DNA of 64,000 bases from Mycocentrospora acerina. Taxonomy: Eukaryota > Ascomycota > Dothideomycetes > Pleosporales. Of the stretch, positions 1 to 10,321 are shown one piece after another. The notes under the pieces were generated by a model. That model was not told where the DNA came from. It saw nothing but the letters and a program-made list of their open reading frames with translations, and searched no databases. Position 1 is the stretch's first letter; every line of letters starts with the position of its first letter. The translations under genes were made by a program, and so were the position numbers. Where the stretch lies: contig JAKUHH010000395.1 in assembly GCA_022701365.1 (NCBI GenBank), positions 62,001 to 126,000 on the forward strand. The letters are read 5' to 3'.

Positions 1-44
1 ACCCCACTGCCTCTTGACTTGCACCATGCTGACAATCGCCATAG

Positions 45-191
45 ATTAAGCTGCCCGACGGCTTCCACTTTGGTATCAGTGCCTCTTCCGCCGAGAATCC
101 AGACTCGTTCGAAGTCCACAAGTTTGTCGTCTCCACCACAAACACGCACACCCGCGAGGAGCCCAAACGCCAAAACAACCAGCAACAACAG

Positions 192-228
<37 letters not shown>

Positions 229-855
229 AACAGCAAAATATCCAAGGTCAACGTGACGCCCAATCACAACAGCAAACTCGCGCCTCGGGCTCCCAAGGCG
301 ATCTCCCAAAAATGCTCCAGGATGTCCTTGCAGGTAGCATCAAATCGCAAGACGACCGGTTTGCTGACCTGCACAACCGCTTGCAGAACATGGACCACCG
401 CTTCAACGCCCTCGCCGAACTAGTCGAAAAGAGTACCCAGGAAAACAAACAGCGCTGGGAAGAACTGATGCGCCGCCAGTCACCCATGGACGACCGCTCG
501 GCTGCTGCGATCCGCAACATGGAGAAGATTGACCGCACAACCATGCAGATCCTACGAGACTTGGAGAGCAAAGATTTCAAGGACACGCTGAACCAGGTGC
601 ATCGCGCGATTGAGGATACGCACCAAGGCTTGAGCGCTAGTGTGCCTTTGGCTATGGCGAACAGTAAGTTCTCCCATGTTCTGTACATGTTGATTGAAGG
701 AGGGACATGTCGCTAACACAATGGCAGTTGCTGCTGGCCACAAGCCAAGCATGACCTCATTCCTCCTTATTGCCGTCGCGGTGCAAATCATGGTCACGGG
801 AGCATATCTCCTCTACAAGAAGAGGAGGAACAGCGCGCCCAAAAAGTACCTATAA
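45..855 (+). CDS. L-type lectin cargo receptor (ERGIC-53/Emp47 family), 3' part only
   Basis: This is the C-terminal part of a type I membrane lectin that cycles between ER and Golgi and helps glycoproteins leave the ER. The 5' part lies outside the window; the visible DNA opens in an intron whose acceptor ends at 44. Exons read here are 45-663 and 728-855, and the 664-727 intron (GTAAGT...CAG) keeps the frame. About 248 residues are visible. They start with the end of the lectin domain (KLPDGFHFGISASSAENPD), followed by a long polyglutamine stretch (about nt 176-240), a coiled-coil stalk, a transmembrane helix near SFLLIAVAVQIMVTGAYLLY, and a short basic tail. The tail ends KKYL, a textbook KKXX dilysine signal for COPI retrieval. 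Family assignment is firm; the choice between Emp46/47-like and ERGIC-53-like is not needed in this group. Confidence 0.88.
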
Positions 856-1856
856 AGTACTCACTCCTAGAGAGATGAGATGGTCTGTTCTGCAATGATT
901 TGAGCGAGCTGGTCCTTGTGCTGGTTGTATTTTTCCGACTTGTTCGCATTTGTAGCGTTGTGAGCTGAGTAGTTTGAAATGACAAATGAGTTTGATATTC
1001 ATCTGGTGGCGGATAAAACATACATGAAGAGAGATGGTTGATTTAGGGAAGAAGCAGAAGAGATAGACATTTGTAGACCAACACAAAATTTTCTGTCATT
1101 CAGATTGAATTCTGATGTTTATTATTAGTAGTAAATACTTTTTACCTACCGATATTCATTATCCAAGGATCTGTACTCACTCAATCACTCACTCACTCAC
1201 TTACTCACCTCTCCACCTCTCTACAATATCTTCATCTGCAAAGTAAACACACAGCATCAAACCCAGCAGGTAGCCCGACAGTGACGAGAACTTATTCCAA
1301 ACAAACGTCAAGATACTAACCAACTAAATAATTTTTTGTTCAGACTTTTACTTTTACTTTTACTCTCAGGGGTTGATTGATTGGTTGGTTAGTTAGTCAA
1401 TCAATGTGTATTGCATTAGCTGTATGGGATTTCACTTCGCAGCCACTAACTGATTAACTACCACCACCACCCAGCTAGCTAGCGAATCGGGGTAGGCGGA
1501 AGAGAGCGGAATTTCGGGTGTGATTTTCCTACCGCATGTCTTGGAAAGGGAGGGAGGGGGGGAAGGTAACTACTGATGGAGGAGGGGGATTGGAGAGAGT
1601 TTCTTTGTTCATGGTGGTGCGAGAGGTGGACATGTTGTATGTGTGTATATATATGTGTGTGTTTGTAGCGACAGAAAAGAATTTGTTAGAATTGCAAGGT
1701 TTACGAGGAATGTGGAAAGGTGGTAATTTAAACTTGGGTTGTCTAATCACATCATGAAGACTCTGAAAGTAGTTCTAATAATAATGATAAAAAAATTTGA
1801 TAAATATCAAAAACGGCATGGTTGGTATTGTTTATTTCTTGTGACCCTTTTTTTTC
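856..1856. other. Intergenic, convergent 3' ends, low complexity
   Basis: No coding region is supported between the lectin gene (+) and the TFIIIC gene (-). The stretch holds short microsatellites: CACT-type repeats near 1180-1210, TTTTAC repeats near 1347-1364, and purine-rich and TG-rich patches near 1540-1670. It is probably 3' untranslated DNA of both genes. Confidence 0.6.
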
Positions 1857-2609
1857 TCATGTGCCACTCATAACTACGTCTTCTGCTTCTGCTCGCTCGG
1901 AGACAAGACGAGAGCTTTCGGAAGTTTGGGAGACAGCCAAAAGTGATTTGTCACCCCTTTTGATCTTTGCTTGGTTTAGTTTGGCCAAGAAGCTTGTTGG
2001 GGCCGAGGGTGTGCTACTGGGAGCAGAATGTTGTTGTTCAGCGTCAGACTGAGATGGGTTTACAGACATGCCTGGGGTGGAACTCAAAGACTCTGCCATT
2101 CCAGTTGGCGGTTGCGAATTACTCGTGTCGTCGAAGAGATCGTCTCGAGGCTGCAGTCGTCCGACCTTTGCGACCAATTTAGCAGAGCCCATAGCTAGCA
2201 AGTCGAGCCCTGGCAGTGATCGCAGAGGTTGACTCAGGCCAAGCGCATTCGAGTCCGGTTTTACAAAATACATGTCAGTCCCAACCGTTGAAGCCCACTG
2301 GCAGCTCAACAGTTGACCGTTGTACATGACTAGAGGATTGGTTGTATGCAGTCCGATAACCTGCGCTTCACCTAGAACAGCTGCGCCCTGCGCATCTGTG
2401 GCCTCGATTGCATGGCCTATTGGTTGGCCTCGGGTGGCGTTGAGCGCACGCAGTCTGCTCTTCAGTATGGTCGGGTGGCCAGGCCTACGCTCGAGATTCA
2501 ATGGCACTTGAGCTGCTGGGACATTTGACAAGTCGATGGGAATGTAAAAATCTTCCGTCTCATCCTCTTCATATTCATACTCCCACTCACTCTCGTCGGT
2601 GTTTGTCAT
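1857..2609 (-). CDS. TFIIIC triple-barrel subunit (Tfc7/Sfc7-like)
   Basis: A 250-residue single-exon protein resembling the small TFIIIC subunit that carries the triple-barrel domain (fission yeast sfc7; N-terminal part of yeast tau55/Tfc7). TFIIIC binds the A and B boxes of tRNA genes and recruits TFIIIB for RNA polymerase III. Visible features are an acidic N-terminus (residues 1-25, EWEYEYEEDETEDFYIPIDL), then a beta-rich domain to about residue 150 containing GEAQVIGLHTTNPLVMYNGQ and WASTVGTDMYFV, then a Ser/Pro-rich disordered tail containing FLAKLNQAKIKRGDKSLL. The ATG at 2609 is the first in frame. A tRNA-Tyr gene lies 390 bp upstream on the same strand. Confidence 0.75.
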   Translation of the reverse strand: MTNTDESEWEYEYEEDETEDFYIPIDLSNVPAAQVPLNLERRPGHPTILKSRLRALNATRGQPIGHAIEATDAQGAAVLGEAQVIGLHTTNPLVMYNGQLLSCQWASTVGTDMYFVKPDSNALGLSQPLRSLPGLDLLAMGSAKLVAKVGRLQPRDDLFDDTSNSQPPTGMAESLSSTPGMSVNPSQSDAEQQHSAPSSTPSAPTSFLAKLNQAKIKRGDKSLLAVSQTSESSRLVSERAEAEDVVMSGT

Positions 2610-2998
2610 GGCATGTGGATAGTGAGTGCGACTAGGTCAAAAAAGACGGATGAACAAAAGGGTCCCAGGGTTTGTTGATCATGCCAAGACCCCCCGGCGA
2701 TTAAGGTTATGCATACATGCACAAAGCTTCCCCAGCAAATAAACAATACCTCTATTTTGAAAACAGAATAACCCACCAATCTGCCTTTCCGCGAAGCCAG
2801 GTCTTATATTGCAAAGGTGGTACAACAGGAAGAACCTTGATAATCATCGCCGAGGTCTTCGCGCGTTAGCGTCAGAACGCCTGTGTTACTCCCAGCACAA
2901 CTTCAGCGGGCCCAAAAATAGCTCTACAAGAGTACTTTGTGCCAGCCATAACAAAAGTAGCAAAAAAGTAACAAGATGAGACAAAAAAGATGGGTTCA
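2610..2998 (-). promoter_or_regulatory. Spacer between tRNA-Tyr and the TFIIIC subunit gene
   Basis: This is the upstream region of the TFIIIC subunit gene and the downstream region of the tRNA gene. Apart from the Pol III terminator, no motif could be identified with confidence. Confidence 0.5.
2983..2988 (-). terminator. RNA polymerase III T-run terminator
   Basis: Six A on the + strand are six T on the tRNA strand, 11 nt past the mature 3' end of the tRNA. A second A6 run at 2962-2967 could serve as backup. T-runs are the standard Pol III stop signal. Confidence 0.8.
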
Positions 2999-3088
2999 TC
3001 TCCCCTCCCGGAATCGAACCAGGGACCTTTCGATTACAAGATTTTGCAATTACAGTCGAACGTGATGAACCAACTACACCAAGGGGAG
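2999..3088 (-). tRNA. tRNA-Tyr (anticodon GTA) with a 15-nt intron
   Basis: On the minus strand the gene folds as a cloverleaf. The acceptor stem CTCCCCT/AGGGGAG is seven perfect pairs with discriminator A. The D arm starts GTGT, the anticodon stem is TTCGA/TCGAA, and the T arm is CCTGG-TTCGATT-CCGGG with one G-T pair. The loop reads C-T-GTA-A, so the anticodon is GTA (+ strand 3051-3053). The intron sits at the canonical place after position 37 and covers 3035-3049. C1-G72 is the eukaryotic tyrosine identity pair, which supports the call. The A box (TGGTGTAGTTGG) and B box (GGTTCGATTCC) fit consensus. GTAAT flanks the intron on both sides, so the exact cut cannot be fixed by eye. Confidence 0.88.
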
Positions 3089-4726
3089 TAGTTGTCTTAG
3101 ACAACCTTGGTTGAAGAGCTGCACAATTTGAATCATTATATTCTGAATAAAACACTTGCGAATACAACTCGCTGACCAGGCGCCTGTGTACAGGCTTCAA
3201 GAAATGCGTGAAGCAGTTGGCGCTTAGTTGTGGGTCTGGGCCTAGATGTTCAGCTGGGTTCGGGACGCCGTCTTTTGAGGAGGGTAGGGGGGGGGGAAGA
3301 GACGACCACCTCGTCGCCGACTCCTCAGGTCGATGGAAGGAGTAAATGGTGCTCAGGATTGAGACGTTTGATTTATGCACTGATGATAGAGTGCGACGTG
3401 AACAAGTTCATATCTGGTAGAGTGAAATCGCCAATGCTATTGGAATGTGGGGTGTTGGATTGAGGAATATAATGCATAGGCTACAGTACTCAGCTGGAAT
3501 TTGGCTCTTGGCCACCTTGAGATAACCTTCAATCTTCATTTTAACTGGTGAAACATACCTTCTACAGCGCTTTGGCAGATGTGCAAACGTGTTGTTGTCA
3601 ATATACTAGAGATGACGAACAGCCTGTACCTCATAATAAGATCATAGCACGAGAGTCAGCCAACTATTGATTGATCACGATCGGTCTGTCATGGGTGGCA
3701 TTGCACGAAGATGTAACGAACTGGCTAAGCAGTGCCGCGCACGCACACGCAGTGGAAAGCATGAAGATGAAGTGTAAACATCATTTTGCGACGTTGGAAT
3801 GCTCTTATTAACCACTGCCGTGGCGGCTTTGGCGTAACGGAAACAAGCTCAAACATTCCCCGTATCAGCTTACGCGACACCCCCGCGACATGCCAAGTCC
3901 GGAGAGCCGCATATTGGCACACGACGTCAGCAGGCTTCGGACTTATTGCTATACCGCCGACGCGCTCTAACTTGAAGGCTGCGCTGTTCATTCATGCCTC
4001 TCCCTGTATCGCCACCGCTTGTGAATTGTTGACCTCTCCCGTGTAACCATTGCACACGACTGCTGACAGATTCTCGCAAGACTGTCGTGATATACCAGTA
4101 AGTGGAGTTCCGTACATGTCCGGTTTCAATACCCCGGATCTTAGCTATGTGAAATCGTCATGAAGTCATCTGTTGTTTCTCTATGCAATCTCAAGCCCTG
4201 CCTGAGTCAAGCCTCATCGGCTATACTACGCTTCACACGACGTCCACGGCTACAGGAGCCACGGTGACGTCGATCATCTGTTTCCGTGCGTTTCCGTGCG
4301 AATGCACCGATGAACATTTAGAAGCGCCTTGGAGACTTGGTCAGCCCGGGTAGATCGGCAGCGAGCATGTTGTTCTTAACATTCAAGCGCCCTGCATGAG
4401 CAATTGGATATTGTGCTAACTCGCCAGTGCCTATCGCTCCGTTTCTGCGCGATAGCGGTGCGCAATTGCCTCTCCAGGCATTCCTGCCCTCATCACACAC
4501 ACCGTCGTCGGCGCCTTTGGTCGACCTACCAGAATATACTACAATAGTAACACATGTGTCTCAAACTTCTGTCGGGACACCACACGTTACATCGGGTGCT
4601 TCTCAAGACTACATCTTACCAACTATCGCTATCCCGATAGACCATCCTTCGCATGAGCAATCGTCTGAGCAAGCACCCGCGCCCCCTGCCAACATCAATG
4701 TGTCGACGACCGTGTCAAATACGACG
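3089..4726. other. Intergenic between tRNA-Tyr and the Vps62-like gene
   Basis: No gene is recognisable. A purine/G-rich patch lies near 3282-3300 and a small tandem duplication (TTTCCGTGCG twice) near 4280-4300. From about 4400 to 4726 the frame of the following Vps62-like gene is open but has no ATG. It is preceded by TGCTAAC and CAG (4414-4427), a good branch point and acceptor, so an upstream coding exon is possible. Confidence 0.45.
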
Positions 4727-6445
4727 ATGAGGGGCAAGAAATCCGCCATTGTTGCTGCTGCTGGGACGCTCTTTAGCCTTTTCGCATTTTCCGAGCTATA
4801 CCAGAATGTCCTCTTCGAACGAATCACTCCTCCGACGGAACGTGCGGAGGATGCGGAGTGGGTAGCCTCATCAGACTCTTGGGTCGAACGTAAAGTGTGT
4901 ACTTGGTTTGGATTCTGCGGCATAACGCATTTGAATAAGACGGGATGGACAACCAAGACCAAGCCCAAGATAAGACAGTCCTCAACCGGAACTGAAGATC
5001 CCAAAATAGACCTTCATGATTTCTGGGTCAGCGCCCAGAATCCGTTGGATGGGTTTTCAGAGAATGATCAGATCGATATACCCAAATATGTCTTGGATCA
5101 TGCGCCCTTTGTCTATCTTTATTCCGGGGAACAGTACTGGCCATGCGATATGAACGAGCATCTAATCCACACCACTCCTCATCTGAATTATACCCCTCTC
5201 CAATCTGCGGACGACCATCCAGAACTTTCGGATCTTGGAAGCCTCAACAAGTGGGGACAATTTGTATATCTGCAAAGTGACGATAATGTCGAGGATCGCC
5301 CAGAATGGCTAGGTGGAGAGATCAATGTACCAAACGTTCCTGACCACGGTGATGGGAATGATGAGGAAGGCGATGGCGATGGCAATAAACAAGATCGCTT
5401 CGAAGAGGACAATGATAGTAAAAAGGCTAGTTGGTGGCGCTCTGGCGTTGGAGACACCAGAGACAAAGGAGGCGTCCGACCAGCACCTAAGTCTTCTGGA
5501 CTTCCGATTCCGGTTACAACGCCTGAAGGCGAAGAATTCGTGGCCGATGAGGAAATATGGCAACCTGAGCTCCGGAACCGACGTCGTAGCTACAAGGGCA
5601 AAAAAATCGTCGGTGGGAAAAGCGATGCGCCCGCAGTACTTATCGTTGTACCCAAGGACGACGGTGTAGTGGATGCGTTCTGGTTCTTCTTTTATAGCTA
5701 TAATCTTGGCAACGCCGTCTTCAATGTACGCTTTGGTAACCATGTCGGAGACTGGGAGCACACTGCGGTCCGCTTTCAAAATGGTATCCCAAAAGCAGTA
5801 TACTATAGTGAACACGCAGCTGGGGCGGCTTATGTATGGGATGCCGTGGAGAAGATTGGCAAGAGAGTGAGTTAACTGTATTCCTCAAACGCGCGAGATA
5901 CTGACAACCTGCAGCCTGTTAGCTATTCTGCCACTGGAACTCACGCCATGTACGCCACCCCAGGTCTCCACCCATATGTACTGCCTGGTGGTATACTTCA
6001 CGATGTTACCGACCGCGGCCCACTTTGGGACCCAGTCCAGAACATGTTTTCATTCATGTATGACTACCAGAGAGACCACCTTGTTCCGTCCACCCTCAGC
6101 CCACAGGTCCCTGTTAGTTGGTTCTATTTTGCTGGCCACTGGGGTGATAAATTCTACCCCTTGAGCGACCCACGACAGTACCGATTCTTAGGTCAGTATC
6201 ATTATGTGAACGGTCCCCTGGGTCCACGATTCAAGAATCTGGGACGGCAAACGATTTGTATAGGCAATGGAGAATGTGCCCTGAAGAGGAGACTAGGTGA
6301 AAATCGTGCACGCCGCATTAAGAGATATCCGGACATTGGTGAAGGCGAGGAGATGAGTGAGGAAGATGCTCAACGGATATTCAGTTCAACCCAAGGATAT
6401 GGGTCAGGAGGGAACAAAGTTGAAACTGTTGTTCATAACGACTAG
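4727..6445 (+). CDS. Vps62-like membrane protein
   Basis: Exons are 4727-5866 and 5915-6445, joined by a GTGAGT...GCAG intron of 48 nt, giving 556 residues. The protein resembles fungal Vps62 (vacuolar protein sorting 62; Tda6-related). Its molecular role is poorly known; yeast mutants affect cytoplasm-to-vacuole protein delivery. The first ATG in frame starts MRGKKSAIVAAAGTLFSLF, a signal-anchor-like hydrophobic segment. The conserved core includes YVLDHAPFVYLYSGEQYWPC, then an acidic, lineage-variable insert (about residues 200-260, EDGDGN-rich), then FFFYSYNLGNAVFNVRFGNH followed by VGDWEHTAVRF, and after the intron FYFAGHWGDKFYPLSDPRQY. The true start could lie further upstream, because the frame stays open about 330 nt before this ATG behind a plausible splice acceptor. 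Confidence 0.8.
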
Positions 6446-7764
6446 AGTGAGATTGTTACACAGTCGTGAGGCGTTTAGGCAGATTTTTTCTCGAGATACC
6501 TACGTCGAATTGTATACCACTCTCTCATGCCAAATACGTATCAAATTTACGATTCGAATTACTGCCTTCGCTGTCCGACGACAACTTATCTTGGAACTTT
6601 CCTCTAATCAGGAAACTTACGCGGACGGGCTTGGCGATGGTTGGGACTTGATTTTTGGGTAGTGATGAAGTTTACGTGTAAATTATGTACATGGATTACA
6701 AATTCGTTAGATTCATAGATCATGGCCCACCACCAAATTCTTCAAGATCATGGGATTACAAGATTCATTCCAGTTTATTCATACCTACAGCTACTTGTGT
6801 ATGCAAGCGACATGTTGAACTCGGAATGAAGCTTTGTTGGCCAGGATCATGCGGATGCCCAAGCCGGCTCAGAGATTGGTGGCTTTTAGTAAGCCATCAG
6901 GCTACCGGCCCGTGAATGAGAACAGAGCTTGACGTAGGCCTTGCAGGACGTGATTCGCGTAGATCAACTCGACGTGGCGCGCTGCAGGGGCTGAAGACGT
7001 TGCTGTGTTTGTTGCTCAACGCTATGGCAGTCTCCAACATTGCACTACACGGTGACATTTTGCGCGAGAATTCTCGGCCGCGTGCGGTGGCATGTGGGAA
7101 GGTGCTTCTTCGGCGTTGCAAGTCGAGGGAGATCTAGGGATGGCCTTTGTCTAGCAGTGAGCACGACTAAACTGGTCGTCATCATGGTGTAGAAGCACGT
7201 TGACACGCGGGCGGGGTTGGCACACGCGCTCCCCTATCTTATCGCGGCCAGCAATCAGCAACAACACTCCATCAACATTGTAAACGTCAGTCATTGTTCG
7301 ATTCGGCCCTTGTCACTCTGAACCACAGTTTCTCTTTTTTAAAAAATCCCGTGTGTCAGTTGGCCGAGTCTCACGTTTTCTGCCAAAAGCCTACCGCCAC
7401 CTTTGTTGTTCCGCGACTTGCGCCTGATCATCAACCCACTGAAACTGGGACTTGATTCGCCTTAGCGTGATCTTCAAGTGACCCATTTCCATCAGTCCCC
7501 GCCCAATACACTGCCAGAGTCCACGTCGTCGCATGGAGACATGAAGAATTGCAGACGATAAAGAAACACGCCGTGCCTATTGCGACGAAAGTAATCTGTC
7601 CCTAAACATCCTGATATCTCATCCCGTCCTTGACCGTAGCCCGACTTGGCTTCCACCCAACACCCTATCGAGCCTGACGTGCTGGACAACGTGTTTGCCC
7701 AGTCGCCACCCTCAAATAATCCAACACTTGCATACAGCGATACCCAACTGGAAACCACCAAACA
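6446..7764. other. Intergenic, upstream region of the 596-residue protein gene
   Basis: No coding region or RNA gene could be supported. The last 400 bases are pyrimidine-rich and probably hold the promoter and leader of the next gene. Confidence 0.5.
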
Positions 7765-9555
7765 ATGGCTTTTCGCCAGCAACAGCGTCCCCAAAACTCG
7801 CGACAAATCTCCTATCCCACGCCACAGCCAACCGCCGAAGCCGCAACCAGTTCGCAGCTTCTGAAGCGCCCTCTCGAAGCATCAGAAGAGTGGGTTCTCT
7901 TCTCGCCAGCAGCGCCCTCCACAACTGCTCGTACACATACCACCACAACTGAGCGGACGGCTGGCCTATCACGATTTAGTGAGTTTGGCTCCCTCGACAC
8001 TGCTGCTCGCTCAGACCAGCACGGCGACGAAGGGACGCTGCTCGACACAGAAGAAGAGGAAGAGCTTGATAGCTTAGACGATGGTTTGCGTGCCTTCCAC
8101 GAACCCTCAGAATATGGCGCGCCCGCAAGCAGACTACAAGAGAGCGGCCAGACAGTTCTTCCAACCCATGATGGATTGGGCACATTCCAACCCGATGCAA
8201 CATTGCAAGAGAACATCTGGCAGTTTGAGCGGCACTTGCCCCGGAGACGCCTTGGCCGACGACGGTCTAGCGTACAGAGACACTTCACCACGCTCGACGA
8301 GACAGAGGAGGTCAACCAAGAGCAGGAACGGCGGCAGCGCATTGAGGCATGGCGGCTGGAACAGAGCAAGGCGTTGTTAGACGAGATCGAGAAGGAGACC
8401 AGACGTAGGCGGCGGATGAGCACGGTCAGTGCTGCACGAAGCCGGGCAGGCAATATTCAGCCAGAAAATAGGAGCACGATATTGCCTGCGATTCAGGCTG
8501 TTTCAGACGCACAGAGCGAATCATCAGATGAAAGCACAGAGAACATGTCGATTTGGCAGCGAATCACACGGCGTGTGATTCGTGATCTCATTGGGCTAGA
8601 CGAAGACACCCTCTCTGTCATCTTTGGTGAAGCACTACCTGAGGAAGCGGTGACACCAAAACCTGGGTCACCGGTTGGATCACCTGTAGATTCGGGGTTT
8701 CGCAGCTCATCGCAGGAGCTGATCGCTTTTTCTGATGAGACATGGCAAACCAGATTGTTGGAGCGAGTGGCTCACGAGCTTGGTACTCTTGTGCACCAGC
8801 TCTCCGAGCATCCAGGAGCATTCTCTACTTACCAGCATGCACAAAACGTTCCAGCGTATGCCGGCTTGATAGCAACCCCCACAAGCGTGACCGAGGTCGC
8901 ATCTCAACGTCCCACTAGCTCTCAAGCACCGGTTTCGCCTCCGGCCTCGGCTCAGCTTGCAGCAACTGGCCCCGCCCACCAAGTAGCACATGTTTACAGC
9001 GATGCGTCATTATGGGGTATAGAGGAGGAACCTGAAGTTGATCCTCTGGACTCATTTCGTGCCCCTCCTACTTCAACTGCCAACGTCGCCGAGGATGTAG
9101 CACGTGACCAAGAATATTGGGAGCGTGAGCTTGACATCAAAATGATATTCAATTTTTTGATATCTCGTTTCACTTCACGGCGGCCTAGCGTCTCTCCACA
9201 ACCCAGGAGAATGTCGGGCGCCACAGCCTCGGCAGCCGGCATAGATGCCGGTGAGTCTTCTGCACGTCGTGCTGCTATCATTCGGCAGAATCACCCTTTA
9301 GTCAACAGGACGACGGGTAGTGGACTCCCGACGTCGTCCTCAGCATCACATTCAAGGGAGGCGAAAAGGAAGGACGTGACATATCGTACATATTTCAATC
9401 CGCAAACTAACTTCCGGCATCAAAAACTCAGGAGCAGTTCGAGCTGCGCCAGTCAGAGTACCAAGAAGAGTAAACGGAGCGCTGGATCGAACCGTAACTA
9501 CTGGGATATCGGTGGGAGTGTTGGTAGCGGCAGCATCTTTACTGGAGAGGCATAG
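7765..9555 (+). CDS. Uncharacterised 596-residue protein
   Basis: One uninterrupted exon from ATG 7765 (MAFRQQQRPQNSRQ). I do not recognise a named family. The protein is mostly disordered but has blocks that look conserved: EEWVLFSP (residues about 41-48), an acidic EEEEELDSLDDGLRAFHEP patch, an aromatic/basic block ENIWQFERHLPRRRLGRRR followed by SSVQRHF, a charged helix QRIEAWRLEQSKALLDEIEK continuing into ETRRRRR (about residues 190-217), a block SIWQRITRRVIRDLIGLDED, and WQTRLLERVAHELGTLVHQL followed by SEHPGAFS. A late segment, YWERELDIKMIFNFLISRF, looks like an amphipathic helix. No transmembrane helix or signal peptide is clear. Mixed acidic and arginine-rich blocks could suit a scaffold or adaptor, but no function is assigned. 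Confidence 0.8.
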   Translation: MAFRQQQRPQNSRQISYPTPQPTAEAATSSQLLKRPLEASEEWVLFSPAAPSTTARTHTTTTERTAGLSRFSEFGSLDTAARSDQHGDEGTLLDTEEEEELDSLDDGLRAFHEPSEYGAPASRLQESGQTVLPTHDGLGTFQPDATLQENIWQFERHLPRRRLGRRRSSVQRHFTTLDETEEVNQEQERRQRIEAWRLEQSKALLDEIEKETRRRRRMSTVSAARSRAGNIQPENRSTILPAIQAVSDAQSESSDESTENMSIWQRITRRVIRDLIGLDEDTLSVIFGEALPEEAVTPKPGSPVGSPVDSGFRSSSQELIAFSDETWQTRLLERVAHELGTLVHQLSEHPGAFSTYQHAQNVPAYAGLIATPTSVTEVASQRPTSSQAPVSPPASAQLAATGPAHQVAHVYSDASLWGIEEEPEVDPLDSFRAPPTSTANVAEDVARDQEYWERELDIKMIFNFLISRFTSRRPSVSPQPRRMSGATASAAGIDAGESSARRAAIIRQNHPLVNRTTGSGLPTSSSASHSREAKRKDVTYRTYFNPQTNFRHQKLRSSSSCASQSTKKSKRSAGSNRNYWDIGGSVGSGSIFTGEA

Positions 9556-10321
9556 GTATTCGAGACTGAACATATCATTACTATTGGTGTAGATGAATTA
9601 CGACTATATGGATGTACGGGAAACATCATTCACGAGTATTTGGAGCATACAACACATCTCGCATGGATAGTGGAGCATAGGGGCAAGCCACAATGGCAAG
9701 GACAGGCGCCTTAACCAAATCGCATTACGAATGGTTTGGATTTGAAGCATCTTGTATGGATGCAGGTGCGGAGTATTGGTGATCGCATTTTCTAGTACGC
9801 GCACCAACTATTGAAAAATCTTAAACTTCACTCTTCAGCGTCCAACTTTCATTCTATTTACGAACCCCTTGAACTGGTTCATACAAATTGTGGAAGAGCG
9901 ACAAAAGCAGCGGTGTGGAAAAGAAAAGAAAAGCAAAAGCTGTGGCAAGCTAATACCTCGTGTAGGCGCGACGCTTGGACAGCTCAATCTGTCTCAACAA
10001 CGGGACTACACAATTCAACCCCAAAAAGCATCAAGATCGTCAGGTCTCTTCGTAAAATGCAATATGCTCATGCAGATCTGCAGCATTTTCTTTTCTGACT
10101 TACCCACGACGAAGGAACATACGAGCAGCAAGATACATATAAAAGGACCTCTTCAGATACCTTGATTGAACACCACAACCATCAACACTTCACTCACTTC
10201 AGTGTCTCAGTTCATCATCGCTTAATATACATCGCTTAATATCTGCTTTTCACAAAACCTTCCAGTCGCTACCTATTAACAACCACTTTAATTACCACCC
10301 ACCACAACTTCCTCTATCAAA
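9556..10321. other. Intergenic, promoter of the SYDSG-repeat gene
   Basis: No gene is seen. The distal half is 3' flank of the preceding gene. The last 190 bases hold a TATA box and a long CA/CT-rich leader typical of strongly expressed fungal genes. Confidence 0.6.
10138..10146 (+). promoter_or_regulatory. TATA box (TATAAAAGG)
   Basis: A near-perfect TATA element lies 176 bp upstream of the ATG of the SYDSG-repeat gene. It is followed by a CT/CA-rich stretch with repeated CATCAACACTTCACTCACTT-like sequence that probably contains the transcription start. Few other promoters in the window have such a clear TATA box, suggesting strong or regulated expression. Confidence 0.65.

Noticed and set aside
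2886..3380. 164-codon minus-strand frame
   Set aside because: It runs through the tRNA-Tyr gene and has no ATG-supported domain.
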